Source: Desulfobacterales bacterium (lineage in GTDB: Bacteria; Desulfobacterota; Desulfobacteria; Desulfobacterales; JAFDDL01). Taken from it: 64,000 nt of DNA. Below are positions 24,935 through 33,312 of this stretch, one piece after another. Location of the stretch: assembly GCA_034003325.1 (NCBI GenBank), contig JAVEYW010000004.1:186001-250000 (forward strand). The letters are read 5' to 3'. Under the pieces are notes generated by a model. That model searched no databases. It was not told the DNA's origin and saw only the letters and a list, made by a program, of their open reading frames with translations. A program made the translations under genes and the position numbers. How positions within the stretch are numbered: position 1 is the stretch's first letter; each line of letters starts with the position of its first letter.

Positions 24935-27760
24935 TCAGTTGCAACCGGCGGTGTTCGCCGGTCCATAGATTGCCTTCAGTAATTCAGCCGAGGATGCGGT
25001 TTTGTTCACCACTTCGTCCGCACCCGCCTCACGCATTCTCAGCGTAATTTGCTCATCCTCATGCATCGACAGGCCGATGATGCGCACGGCGGGCCACCCG
25101 GCCTTGATCTGCCGGGTCGCCTCGATACCGTCCATTATCGGCATCGAGATGTCCATCACGACCACATCCGGCAGAAGCTGACGGACCTGTTCGATGGCTT
25201 CCCGGCCATTGGCGGCCTCACCCACCACCCGGATCTCCGGTTGCCCGGAGAACAGCCCGATCAACCCCTTGCGCATCACCTTATGATCGTCGACAAACAG
25301 CACCCGGGTGCCACCGATTTCGTCGTCAACGGGTTGTTCGGTCGTCGTGCGACGTTTTCGAACGCCGGCCGGTGCTTCCGGTGCTGTCGCTTTTGTCATT
25401 CCGAGAGGAACACTCAGGGTGAAACGGCTGCCCCGTTCCGGTGCACTTTCGATCGTAAGACATCCGCCGAGCGCGTGCGCGCGCTCCCGCAAACTGATCA
25501 GCCCCAAGCCGGACTTCACCGAGGCGGACTGCAGGATTTCGGGGTTGAATCCCCGGCCCTCATCACTGACGGTGATAACCAGTTTCTCGTCTTCCTCCGA
25601 AAGAAGAATGTGCGCCGCTTTCACCCCGGCATGCTTGACCACGTTGAACAGCAACTCCTGCGAGGCACGGAAGAAGAAACGCTTCAGGGGTTCAAATTCA
25701 AAGCGTTTTTGTGTATGGATTTCCAATTGAACCTGTACCCCGAATTGCTCGTTCATTCGGCGGACCAACCACTGAAGGGCGGTAAACAGGTCGGAATGGT
25801 GCAGCACCGGTGGACTCAACTCGTGAGACAGACGACGCGATTTGCGAATGGATTCCACCAGCATTGCTTCCACCTTTTGTAGCATCGGTTCAGGTGGCAG
25901 GTTCTCATAAGCGCACTGCAAGTGGAGCTTGGCAGCGGCAAGGATTTGCTGAAGATCGTCGTGCAGCACCTGAGCGATGCGCTGCCGCTCCAGCTCCTCG
26001 GCCTCAGTCAGTTCCACGGCCAGGGCCTGAAGCTGCCCGGCGCGGGCCTCGGCCAGTTTGCTGCGTTCAGCCACCTGCTGCAACAGCGTGTCATTCAACT
26101 CGATCAGCTGTTTTTCCGTCTGTAACCGTTGCATGGCCACAGCCACCTGGTCCGCGACCGATTTCATCAACGTGGTTTCATCAGGGGCAAACTGAGGCCG
26201 TGTGCTGGTTCCGAAGGACAAGGTGCCGATCAGTCGGCCCTGCGCCAGCAGCGGATGACAGCAATAGGCCTGAACGCCAAAGGATTTTACCAGCTCGGTC
26301 CGCGGATCATCACTGCACTGAATGTTTTCGACAATAATACGTTCCCCTTCGCGTGCGACACACCCGCAGACCGCTACGCCAAATTGAAGTTCCCGGATCG
26401 CGGCAGCAGCCTCCTCCGGAATGCCGGCACTCGCATTGAGATGCAATAATTCGCCCGGTGATTCGACGATATAATTGAAGAAAAACTGGCAATCCAGGTG
26501 CGTCATAACAAGCCGGCAGATCTTATCGACGATCACCAACGGGTCTTCGGCGCGCAGCAAATTTTCAGCCACTTTGGCCAAAAGCTCCAGGCGCTCATGA
26601 CTTCTTTTGAGCAGGTTCGCAGCCTGCATGCGCCCGGTGATATCCCGGAATACGAGCACCACCCCCAGCATCCGTCCTTTGGCATCCTGAATGGGTGCGC
26701 CGCTATCGTCAATGGGGATGTCACCGCCGCCCCTTCGAAGCAGCACCGTGTGGTTGGCAAGTGCTTCAATCCTGGCGCTTTTCAGCACCTTGCTCACCGG
26801 GTCTTCCACAACCGCCCGGGATTGTGCATTGACAATGCGGAATATGTCTTTTACCGGTTTTCCAACGGATTCGTCCATGGGCCAGCCGGTCAGGTCCTCG
26901 GCCACCTTGTTCATAAAGGTGACCCCGCCGTAGGTATCGGCAGCGATAACCCCATCCGCGATGCTTCTGAGCGTCGTTTGCAGCCACTCTTTGTTTTGGT
27001 GCAACTCCCGGAAAAGCAGTTCAAAGGGTTTCGCCAAGCCGGTTTGTATAATCGCCCGATATATCAGATAAAAGGAAACGATCTTGAAAAAATGCCCGAG
27101 CATGTTTGAAAAACCGTATACACCGGCATAGGCGGTAAATAAAAGCTCTGAAAGCGCCTTTATGCCGATGGAGGCCAGCAGCAGGAAAAGGATGTTGGGG
27201 TGGAATCGGTGGCGGTGTTTCAGAAGGAATCCGCCGGAGGCCGACAAGATCAGAATGATGATATATTCACTGACCCTTTTGAAAGGGGTCAATCCGCCGG
27301 CGCCTTCAAGAAAACAATCGGGGAAAATGCGCCAGTATAAAATCGTAACCAGCAGAAAAAGGACGATCAGTGCGTAACCAAGAAGATAAAAAGCCGCATT
27401 GATCCGCCGGCGCAACATCAGGGGGGCCGCCAGCCACGTCAAACTCTCAAGATAGCGCGCGGCGATCCACAACTGAGTCGGCGCGTTGGCATCAAAACCG
27501 TGCAGGAGAGGCATCCCTTTATATGCAAAGGTATGCGCCAGATCCAGCATGCCGATAAACAAATAAGCCACACCGATAAACAGCAGATATTGATTATCCA
27601 GATACCGCCGGCAGTTCCAGGCCACCATGAAAATGCCGCAGGCGATGATAATCGAAAAAATTTCGGCGATGCTGTGAAAAAGCAGGTAATTGTAACGGCC
27701 ACAGACATAAAGCCCGGCCAATAACAAAAGCCCTAAAAAACCTGTGATCACATGACGCAT
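24935..27760 (-). CDS. MASE3 hybrid sensor histidine kinase with receiver
   Basis: About 941 residues. Seven or so transmembrane helices form a MASE3 sensor (about 1-240; WIAARYLESLTWLAAPLML). Then come PAS (about 255-380), GAF (about 400-550), HisKA_3 with QVLHDDLQQILAAAK, HATPase (DEGRGFN, LGLISLRERA) and a C-terminal NarL-type receiver (FVDDHKVMR, DVVVMDISMP, NKTASS) with no DNA-binding domain. The ATG at 27760 is preferred; the apparent upstream ATG at 27781 lies inside a repeat copy, and the repeat's AAAGGG supplies the likely Shine-Dalgarno. An internal phosphorelay to another protein is expected. Confidence 0.91.
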   Translation of the reverse strand: MRHVITGFLGLLLLAGLYVCGRYNYLLFHSIAEIFSIIIACGIFMVAWNCRRYLDNQYLLFIGVAYLFIGMLDLAHTFAYKGMPLLHGFDANAPTQLWIAARYLESLTWLAAPLMLRRRINAAFYLLGYALIVLFLLVTILYWRIFPDCFLEGAGGLTPFKRVSEYIIILILSASGGFLLKHRHRFHPNILFLLLASIGIKALSELLFTAYAGVYGFSNMLGHFFKIVSFYLIYRAIIQTGLAKPFELLFRELHQNKEWLQTTLRSIADGVIAADTYGGVTFMNKVAEDLTGWPMDESVGKPVKDIFRIVNAQSRAVVEDPVSKVLKSARIEALANHTVLLRRGGGDIPIDDSGAPIQDAKGRMLGVVLVFRDITGRMQAANLLKRSHERLELLAKVAENLLRAEDPLVIVDKICRLVMTHLDCQFFFNYIVESPGELLHLNASAGIPEEAAAAIRELQFGVAVCGCVAREGERIIVENIQCSDDPRTELVKSFGVQAYCCHPLLAQGRLIGTLSFGTSTRPQFAPDETTLMKSVADQVAVAMQRLQTEKQLIELNDTLLQQVAERSKLAEARAGQLQALAVELTEAEELERQRIAQVLHDDLQQILAAAKLHLQCAYENLPPEPMLQKVEAMLVESIRKSRRLSHELSPPVLHHSDLFTALQWLVRRMNEQFGVQVQLEIHTQKRFEFEPLKRFFFRASQELLFNVVKHAGVKAAHILLSEEDEKLVITVSDEGRGFNPEILQSASVKSGLGLISLRERAHALGGCLTIESAPERGSRFTLSVPLGMTKATAPEAPAGVRKRRTTTEQPVDDEIGGTRVLFVDDHKVMRKGLIGLFSGQPEIRVVGEAANGREAIEQVRQLLPDVVVMDISMPIMDGIEATRQIKAGWPAVRIIGLSMHEDEQITLRMREAGADEVVNKTASSAELLKAIYGPANTAGCN

Positions 27761-27764
27761 TATG

Positions 27765-27863
27765 CCCTTTATCAAAAACATGCACGAAAAAGCGTGTATC
27801 AGTGGAGAAGGTTGTTAGCTGCCAAGCATCCCAGCCGCCCAGCTTCCGGCTTTGCCGGGTTAG
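27765..27863 (+). repeat. Interspersed repeat copy 4 (subfamily A)
   Basis: About 99 bp starting CCCTTTATCAAAAACATGCACG and ending TTCCGGCTTTGCCGGGTTAG, just upstream of the MASE3 kinase start. It therefore forms that gene's 5' untranslated region. Confidence 0.87.
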
Positions 27864-28080
27864 GGTCTGTTTCCGAATTGGTTCGGCAGGTCGACCTTTC
27901 CCTGCCATTTCATAATGACTGATATGATCAAATAGCCTCTAAAAAGGCAAGAATAAAGAACGTTCGAAGGCCATAACGCCGTGCTAAAGCAGTTTGAAAC
28001 CCGGTATACTGTCCAGACCCCATTGGCTTTCAGTGTCGCAAACGCTATGGAATAGACATTCAGGAGAGGAGTCTCACTTC

Positions 28081-28452
28081 ATGTCAAAAGCGGTCCTGAT
28101 TGCCGAATCCAATGAGATGTTATCAAGGGCGCTGTCGGACACCTTATCCTTTATGGGATTTTCGATTATCGGCAAAACCCCCCTGAGAAGCCGTGTCGTG
28201 GCATTGGCAGAAAAAACCAAGCCGGATCTTTTGTTGTTTGATTTAGCGCTTTCAGGCGAGGGCATGGCCGGGCTTTCGGATATTCAGCGCCTTAAACAAC
28301 AGCTTCCGGAATTAAAAATTCTGCTTCTGGGCTTCCATGAATCGACCGATCAGATCGAAACGAAAATCGCTGATGCCGGCTTTAACGGATTATGGAACAA
28401 ATGCGAGGGCCGGGCTTGTTTAATTGAAAAATTGAAACTGCTTTTTCCTTAA
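28081..28452 (+). CDS. Degenerate (pseudo-)receiver domain protein
   Basis: A 123-residue stand-alone receiver fold. The phosphoacceptor Asp is kept (LLLFDLALSG) and so is the late Lys (LWNKCEG), but the acidic pair at the end of strand 1 is changed (LIAESNEM instead of a DD or ED pair), and the switch Thr/Ser is Gly (LLLGF). It may bind Mg poorly and work without phosphorylation. GGAGAGGAG precedes the ATG. Its stop shares the four bases TTAA with the stop of the opposite-strand kinase, so the two genes overlap tail to tail. Confidence 0.82.
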   Translation: MSKAVLIAESNEMLSRALSDTLSFMGFSIIGKTPLRSRVVALAEKTKPDLLLFDLALSGEGMAGLSDIQRLKQQLPELKILLLGFHESTDQIETKIADAGFNGLWNKCEGRACLIEKLKLLFP

Positions 28453-30092
28453 GTTTTTGCTCCCTGAACCCTCCCGGCAGCACTGAATGCTGATCGTCCA
28501 CTGTTCAGGGGACCATTCGGTATCGATGCAAACAGAATCGTTCCCTTTCCCGGTTCAGAAGTTACCCGAAATTCCCCGTTGCAGATTTCAACCCGCTCTT
28601 TCATGCTGCGCAGCCCAAAACCGCTCATCGTTTGATCCAGGTCAAGCGCCTGAAGAACATCAAACCCGCATCCATCGTCCTCAACCTTGAGAGAAAGCCT
28701 ATTGTCCGACTCAGCAAGCTCGATACGCACCTTGCCCGCGCTGCTGTGTTTCCCGACATTGTTCAGCGCTTCTTGAACTATTCGGTAGATAACCGTCGTG
28801 ATCTCATCGGGGATATCCTCCCGGGACACATTAATCTGAAAATCCACCGCTATGTCCGTATAAAATTGTTTGAAATTTTTTATGTTTTCAGAGATCGCGG
28901 CCGTCAGTCCGAAATCGTCGAGCGCCAGTGAGCGCATCTGATGGGATATGCGTTTGCTTTCCTTGATGGTGTCGGCCAGGTAACCGATGATTTGTTCCAA
29001 CGACGTGATTTCCTCATCGGGCAACAGCAGTTTAAAGTGCTCATGCAACCTGGTTTCCAGCATCATTTTAATTGCGGACAGGCTGCCGCCGATACTGTCG
29101 TGAATTTCCTTCGACAGCGCTTTTCGATCGTTTTCCATGGCTGAAATGGTATGCCGCGAAAGCTCGTGCAGTTGTCTGTTGCGCAATTCCAATTCAGCGG
29201 TTCGCTCGGCAACGGTCTTTTCAAGTTCCCTTTTTGACACTTCGAGTGCCGCTTGAATATTTTTGGATTCGGTGATGTCCCGGCTGACGCCGATCAATGC
29301 AACCGCCTTGCCGTTTTCATCAAATACGGCGCGGCGGCTGTCGCTGAACCAACGGTAAGCGCCGCTTTTAACCTGCCATCGATATTCAATTGTTTTTTCA
29401 ATTACCTCACCGGCTATGATCCCTGCCAGATAGGTGCCAAAAGCGATGCGGTCTTCGGGATGAAGGCGCCTTTCAAATTCCGTCATCGATCTTATCTGTT
29501 CTTCGGATCTGAACCCCGACAGCCTTTCCCGGGAAGGGCTCATGAATATATAACGACCAGTTCGCAGATCCAGTTGGTGAATACCGTCCCATGAGTTTTC
29601 CACCACCATGCGAAACCGTGTTTCGCTTTCCCGCAAGGCTATTTCCACGTGTTCCGACCGTACCGTCCCCGTGATATCGCGCATCACATACAGCGCACTG
29701 CCGGGTTTGCTCTCGACCGGATGAATGCGGATGGACAGCACCCGTTGATGACCGGATTTTTCGGAGATCACCCATTCCCTGTGGACGACGTCTCCTTTTC
29801 CTTTCAGCGCCGGAATGTCCCGGACATCGGCATTCAACAGACAATAAATGGTCCCCGACGCACTCACCTGCTCACAGGAAAGGCCTATCACCGTCGTGGT
29901 ATTGGGGCTGGCATACGTGATGTTTCCCCCGGCATCGGTAAGCACCACCGCGTCCGATATGCTTTCCAGGATGAGGCGATACATCCTTTCAGATGCCTTC
30001 AAATCATTATAGGCGTTCAAAACCGTATCTTTCTCCGCTCTGAGCGCCTCGATCCGCCGCGCTATTTTTTCATCGCTGAATTGATCATTCAT
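28449..30092 (-). CDS. Cytoplasmic PAS-PAS HisKA_3 histidine kinase
   Basis: About 547 residues with no membrane segment. Domains: PAS 1 (about 35-150), PAS 2 with PAC (about 155-285), coiled coil, HisKA_3 phosphoacceptor EIHDSIGGSL near 340, and HATPase (DDGCGFDV, SGFGLRSMKERV). The kinase core is close to that of 22048-23811, so the two are recent paralogues with different sensors. A GTG at 30101 is an alternative start; neither has a strong ribosome binding site. Confidence 0.91.
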   Translation of the reverse strand: MNDQFSDEKIARRIEALRAEKDTVLNAYNDLKASERMYRLILESISDAVVLTDAGGNITYASPNTTTVIGLSCEQVSASGTIYCLLNADVRDIPALKGKGDVVHREWVISEKSGHQRVLSIRIHPVESKPGSALYVMRDITGTVRSEHVEIALRESETRFRMVVENSWDGIHQLDLRTGRYIFMSPSRERLSGFRSEEQIRSMTEFERRLHPEDRIAFGTYLAGIIAGEVIEKTIEYRWQVKSGAYRWFSDSRRAVFDENGKAVALIGVSRDITESKNIQAALEVSKRELEKTVAERTAELELRNRQLHELSRHTISAMENDRKALSKEIHDSIGGSLSAIKMMLETRLHEHFKLLLPDEEITSLEQIIGYLADTIKESKRISHQMRSLALDDFGLTAAISENIKNFKQFYTDIAVDFQINVSREDIPDEITTVIYRIVQEALNNVGKHSSAGKVRIELAESDNRLSLKVEDDGCGFDVLQALDLDQTMSGFGLRSMKERVEICNGEFRVTSEPGKGTILFASIPNGPLNSGRSAFSAAGRVQGAKT

Positions 30093-30194
30093 GGCAGTCA
30101 CGGGACGGAAACGGGCCGGTTGCGCACCGTAGATTCCGGCCCACCGGTCCCACGAAGGATATATCCGTTCGATGAGTTATGGAGGCGCTGAGCG

Positions 30195-30656
30195 CTACGG
30201 ATGGGCGGGTCCAAAGTACAGGGTCTCAAACGACTTCAACAGGGTACGCAACGTCTCCACGTGAGACAAGTCAACGGTTTGCTTGCACTGCATGGCCGTG
30301 ACCAGCAGTTTATGCAAGAGTTTGAGTTTCTCCTCGTATTTGTCGGCGTCCGGCTTGATTCGCTGGGCCAAAAAGTACTGATAAACAACCTCCTGGATTT
30401 TATCGGCGTGCGCTTCCTTGTTGACGACCCATCGCACCAGTTGGTTATAATTGACGGGTTTTTGTTCGCTCAACTCTTTTATCTGCTTCATGGCTTTTTC
30501 GATCGTGGTCGCATCCTCTGCGATCATCGCGATACGCAGATGGTCATCATAGATCCCGCAGGGGATTTCACAATGCGCGCCCGCTTGAGACGCCGGCAGC
30601 AGGCCGATGAGAAAAAGCAGCATCGCCACGCCCGTCACGCTGATCATCCGTTTCAT
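30195..30656 (-). CDS. sodN: Nickel superoxide dismutase with signal peptide
   Basis: A 153-residue Ni-SOD precursor. The nickel hook HCEIPCGIYDD matches the family's HCxxPCGxY signature, in which the free N-terminal amine, His1, Cys2 and Cys6 bind Ni. Here it directly follows a Sec-type signal (MLLFLIGLLPASQAGA), so signal peptidase cleavage after AGA would expose His1 without a dedicated SodX-type protease. The mature part (about 117 residues) is full length and helical. The ATG at 30656 follows GGGAGAATAAT. Expected location: periplasm, protecting exported redox proteins from superoxide. Confidence 0.93.
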   Translation of the reverse strand: MKRMISVTGVAMLLFLIGLLPASQAGAHCEIPCGIYDDHLRIAMIAEDATTIEKAMKQIKELSEQKPVNYNQLVRWVVNKEAHADKIQEVVYQYFLAQRIKPDADKYEEKLKLLHKLLVTAMQCKQTVDLSHVETLRTLLKSFETLYFGPAHP

Positions 30657-30987
30657 ATTATTCTCCCGTACCGGTTGAAACACCTGTTAATTCGCAAAAT
30701 TCAGCAATTACCCGAATTCTATCCCCAACCGCGCCGTCGGGGGAATAGGGTTCAGCCTGTAATCGTTTCCCGATCGGACGGTATATGCAACCTGTGCCCC
30801 ATACCGGCCCAGCCCGATGGATCATTCTTTATGTCAGCCCGAGCGCCACCCCGACGGGTTGCTTCCCCCTTCTCCAAAAAATGGGGGAAATCATGTATTT
30901 CCCTGCGGGAGAAAATAACGGATAATAAAATACTGATCAGGCTTTGCCGGTCTATGCCGAACCATTCAGAACAAGCGGGTATTTCTT
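30657..30987. other. Intergenic region, no gene seen
   Basis: About 330 bases between divergent sodN and the DHH phosphoesterase gene. I see GC-rich stems but no recognisable nickel- or iron-regulator box. Confidence 0.4.
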
Positions 30988-31941
30988 ATGAATCAGTTAA
31001 GAATCGTCACGCGTCCGGATTTTGACGGGGTTGTTTGCGCGGTTCTGTTGTTGGAAGCCATGGCCATCGAGCGGCCGGTGAAATGGGTTCAGCCGGACGA
31101 AGTTCAACAAACCGGGATTGACATCGACGAACGGGATATTCTGGCCAATCTGCCGTTTGATCCTCGCTGCGGTTTGTGGTTTGATCATCATTACAGCAAC
31201 ATTCCGACACACCAGTTCCAGGGGGCTTTCCAACTCGCCCCATCGGCGGCAAGAGTGATTTACAATTATTACCGGAACCGGTTCAACGGCCGGTTTTGCC
31301 GGCTGGTCAAAAAGGCGGATAAAATTGATAGCGCGGATTTTACCGTTGAAGACGTCCTTCACCCCGAAAATGACCCCTACTTTCTCCTGTCACTGACCCT
31401 GCCGCACACCACTCCCGGCCTATCCGAAACGGCCTATGTCGAGAAGGTGGTTTCCCTGCTGAGAAATACGGACATTCACGGCGTGCTCACGGACGACGAT
31501 GTCCGGAAGCGATGCAGCAACACCATTGAACAGGACCGGCAATTCAAAGTGTTGCTGAAATCACGAACCCGGTTAAAGGACCGGGTGTCGCTTACCGATT
31601 ACCGCCCGATCCATCCGCTTCAAAAAGGCAATCGCTTTCTGATCTATACCCTCTTTCCCGATATGCTCGCCGCTATCGAGATTTGCTACCGGGATGAGCG
31701 CAAGGAGAGGGTCCGGATCAGCGTGGGGCACAATATATTCAATCGGGTCTGCCGGGTGAATATCGGCCGAATGCTTTCCGAATACGGCGGCGGCGGTCAC
31801 CGGGAAGCCGGCGGGTGCACACTCCGGGCAAATGAAGTCGACCGCTATCTTCCCCGAATCATCCAAACGCTCATCGAGAACGAACCAAACGAGGATACGG
31901 ACCCCATGACCGATGATCCGTTATCGGTGCAATCCGCGTGA
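30988..31941 (+). CDS. DHH/DHHA1 family phosphoesterase
   Basis: A 317-residue protein with the DHH motifs TRPDFDGVVCAVLL near the start, LWFDHH near residue 70 and a C-terminal DHHA1-like GGGGHREAGG near 270. The family includes exopolyphosphatases, RecJ and nanoRNA or cyclic-dinucleotide phosphodiesterases. The size and C-terminal motif fit an NrnA- or exopolyphosphatase-like soluble enzyme. Ribosome binding site weak. No close functional neighbour. Confidence 0.9.
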   Translation: MNQLRIVTRPDFDGVVCAVLLLEAMAIERPVKWVQPDEVQQTGIDIDERDILANLPFDPRCGLWFDHHYSNIPTHQFQGAFQLAPSAARVIYNYYRNRFNGRFCRLVKKADKIDSADFTVEDVLHPENDPYFLLSLTLPHTTPGLSETAYVEKVVSLLRNTDIHGVLTDDDVRKRCSNTIEQDRQFKVLLKSRTRLKDRVSLTDYRPIHPLQKGNRFLIYTLFPDMLAAIEICYRDERKERVRISVGHNIFNRVCRVNIGRMLSEYGGGGHREAGGCTLRANEVDRYLPRIIQTLIENEPNEDTDPMTDDPLSVQSA

Positions 31942-32001
31942 AGGCCCGGGAAAGCCGGCGTTGACCCCCACGGGTGGCAACGGTTGGATCAGGGGTTCGA
32001 A

Positions 32002-33312
32002 TCAGATCGGCATTTTTCGGGTAAGGGTGGTGGGAACGCTGAGGGTGATTCGGTTCCCCTGCCCCGGTGCGCTGTCGATTACCAAACTGCCCCCGACATA
32101 GTCGGCGCGCTCCCAAAGGCTCAGAAGTCCCAAACCGGGGGCCGCCGCGGATGATCTCAAGATGGCGGGATCGAACCCTCTCCCCTCGTCACTGACGGTG
32201 ATCGAAAGGGTGTGCCCGGAGCCGGCGGAGAGGTGCACCTGAGCTCGTTGCACCCCGGCATGCTTGACCACATTGAACAATAGCTCCTGCGCAACCCGGA
32301 AGATGAAAGTCTTCAAGGGTGTGCTGTCAATTTCCCGGAACTCCTCCGCTGTGATATGAACCTCGAGCCCGAACCGCTCACGCATCTGCCGGGCCAACCA
32401 CCGCAGCGTGTCCACCAGCCCCGAATAGTGTATGATCGAAGGGCTCAGCTCGTAAGACAGATGTCGCGATTTGTCAATCGCCCTTGAGAGCATCTGCGCC
32501 ACATCCGCGAGCTTGGTTACCCGGGGCATGCTCTCATGAACCGCTTGCACCTGGAACCGGGCGGCGGCCAGAATCTGCTGCAGATCCTCGTGCAACAGGG
32601 TTGCGATCCGCTGCCTTTCGCGCTCTTCGGCCTCGATCAGGTTCACGGCCAGGGTCTGAAGCTGCCCGGCGCGGCTTTCGGCCAGTTCGGTACGCTCGGC
32701 CACCTGCTGTTCCAGGGTTTCATTCAGTTGCCTCAGCGCGTCCTCGGCCCGTTTGAGGCCCGTGATATCGGTGACCGCAATTCGAATATGCTTGTTCTCA
32801 CTGCTACCGTCTTGAACCCGCAGGCATTCCAGATGGACGTAAAATACACTGCCGTCGTTTTTGACCAACCTGAGTTGGAAGGACTGGAAATCTCCGGTTT
32901 CCAGAAGGCGCTTGCGATGAAGATACCAGATATCCCGGTCTTCACCGGAAATAAAATGACTGAAAGTCCGGCCGACAAGGGTCGCCCGCGGCCGGTCCAG
33001 GATGCAGGCGGCGGTCAGGTTCGCTGCCGCGACAGCGCCCGTTTCATCGACGGTAAAATAGGCCGTGGGCGCAAAATCGTACAAATGGACATAGCGATTC
33101 CGGGTTTTTTCTAGTTCGGCCTGAATGCGACGCAGCTCATCGTTTTGCATCTTGAGCTCCATCTGGTGAACGCGAAGTTCATGGACCAGCTTGGCGATCT
33201 CTTTAGGTGGCATGCCGGTCAGCTCTTCGTCGGCGTCCGCCTGATCCAGCAACCGTTCAGCCTTTTGCCTGAGTTTCCGGCCGCCTTCCGTATCGAAAGA
33301 ATCGTTTTTCAC
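32002..33312 (-). CDS. PAS-containing HisKA_3 histidine kinase
   Basis: A 436-residue soluble kinase with an N-terminal coiled coil (about 15-70), PAS/PAC (about 70-200), HisKA_3 phosphoacceptor LLHEDLQQILAAAR near 250, and HATPase (DEGRGFDP, LGLLSLWERA). The core resembles the MASE3 kinase at 24935-27760. The GTG start shares one base with the TAG stop of the CheB-CheR fusion (TAGTG), so translation is probably coupled and the two proteins are likely partners. Confidence 0.9.
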   Translation of the reverse strand: MKNDSFDTEGGRKLRQKAERLLDQADADEELTGMPPKEIAKLVHELRVHQMELKMQNDELRRIQAELEKTRNRYVHLYDFAPTAYFTVDETGAVAAANLTAACILDRPRATLVGRTFSHFISGEDRDIWYLHRKRLLETGDFQSFQLRLVKNDGSVFYVHLECLRVQDGSSENKHIRIAVTDITGLKRAEDALRQLNETLEQQVAERTELAESRAGQLQTLAVNLIEAEERERQRIATLLHEDLQQILAAARFQVQAVHESMPRVTKLADVAQMLSRAIDKSRHLSYELSPSIIHYSGLVDTLRWLARQMRERFGLEVHITAEEFREIDSTPLKTFIFRVAQELLFNVVKHAGVQRAQVHLSAGSGHTLSITVSDEGRGFDPAILRSSAAAPGLGLLSLWERADYVGGSLVIDSAPGQGNRITLSVPTTLTRKMPI

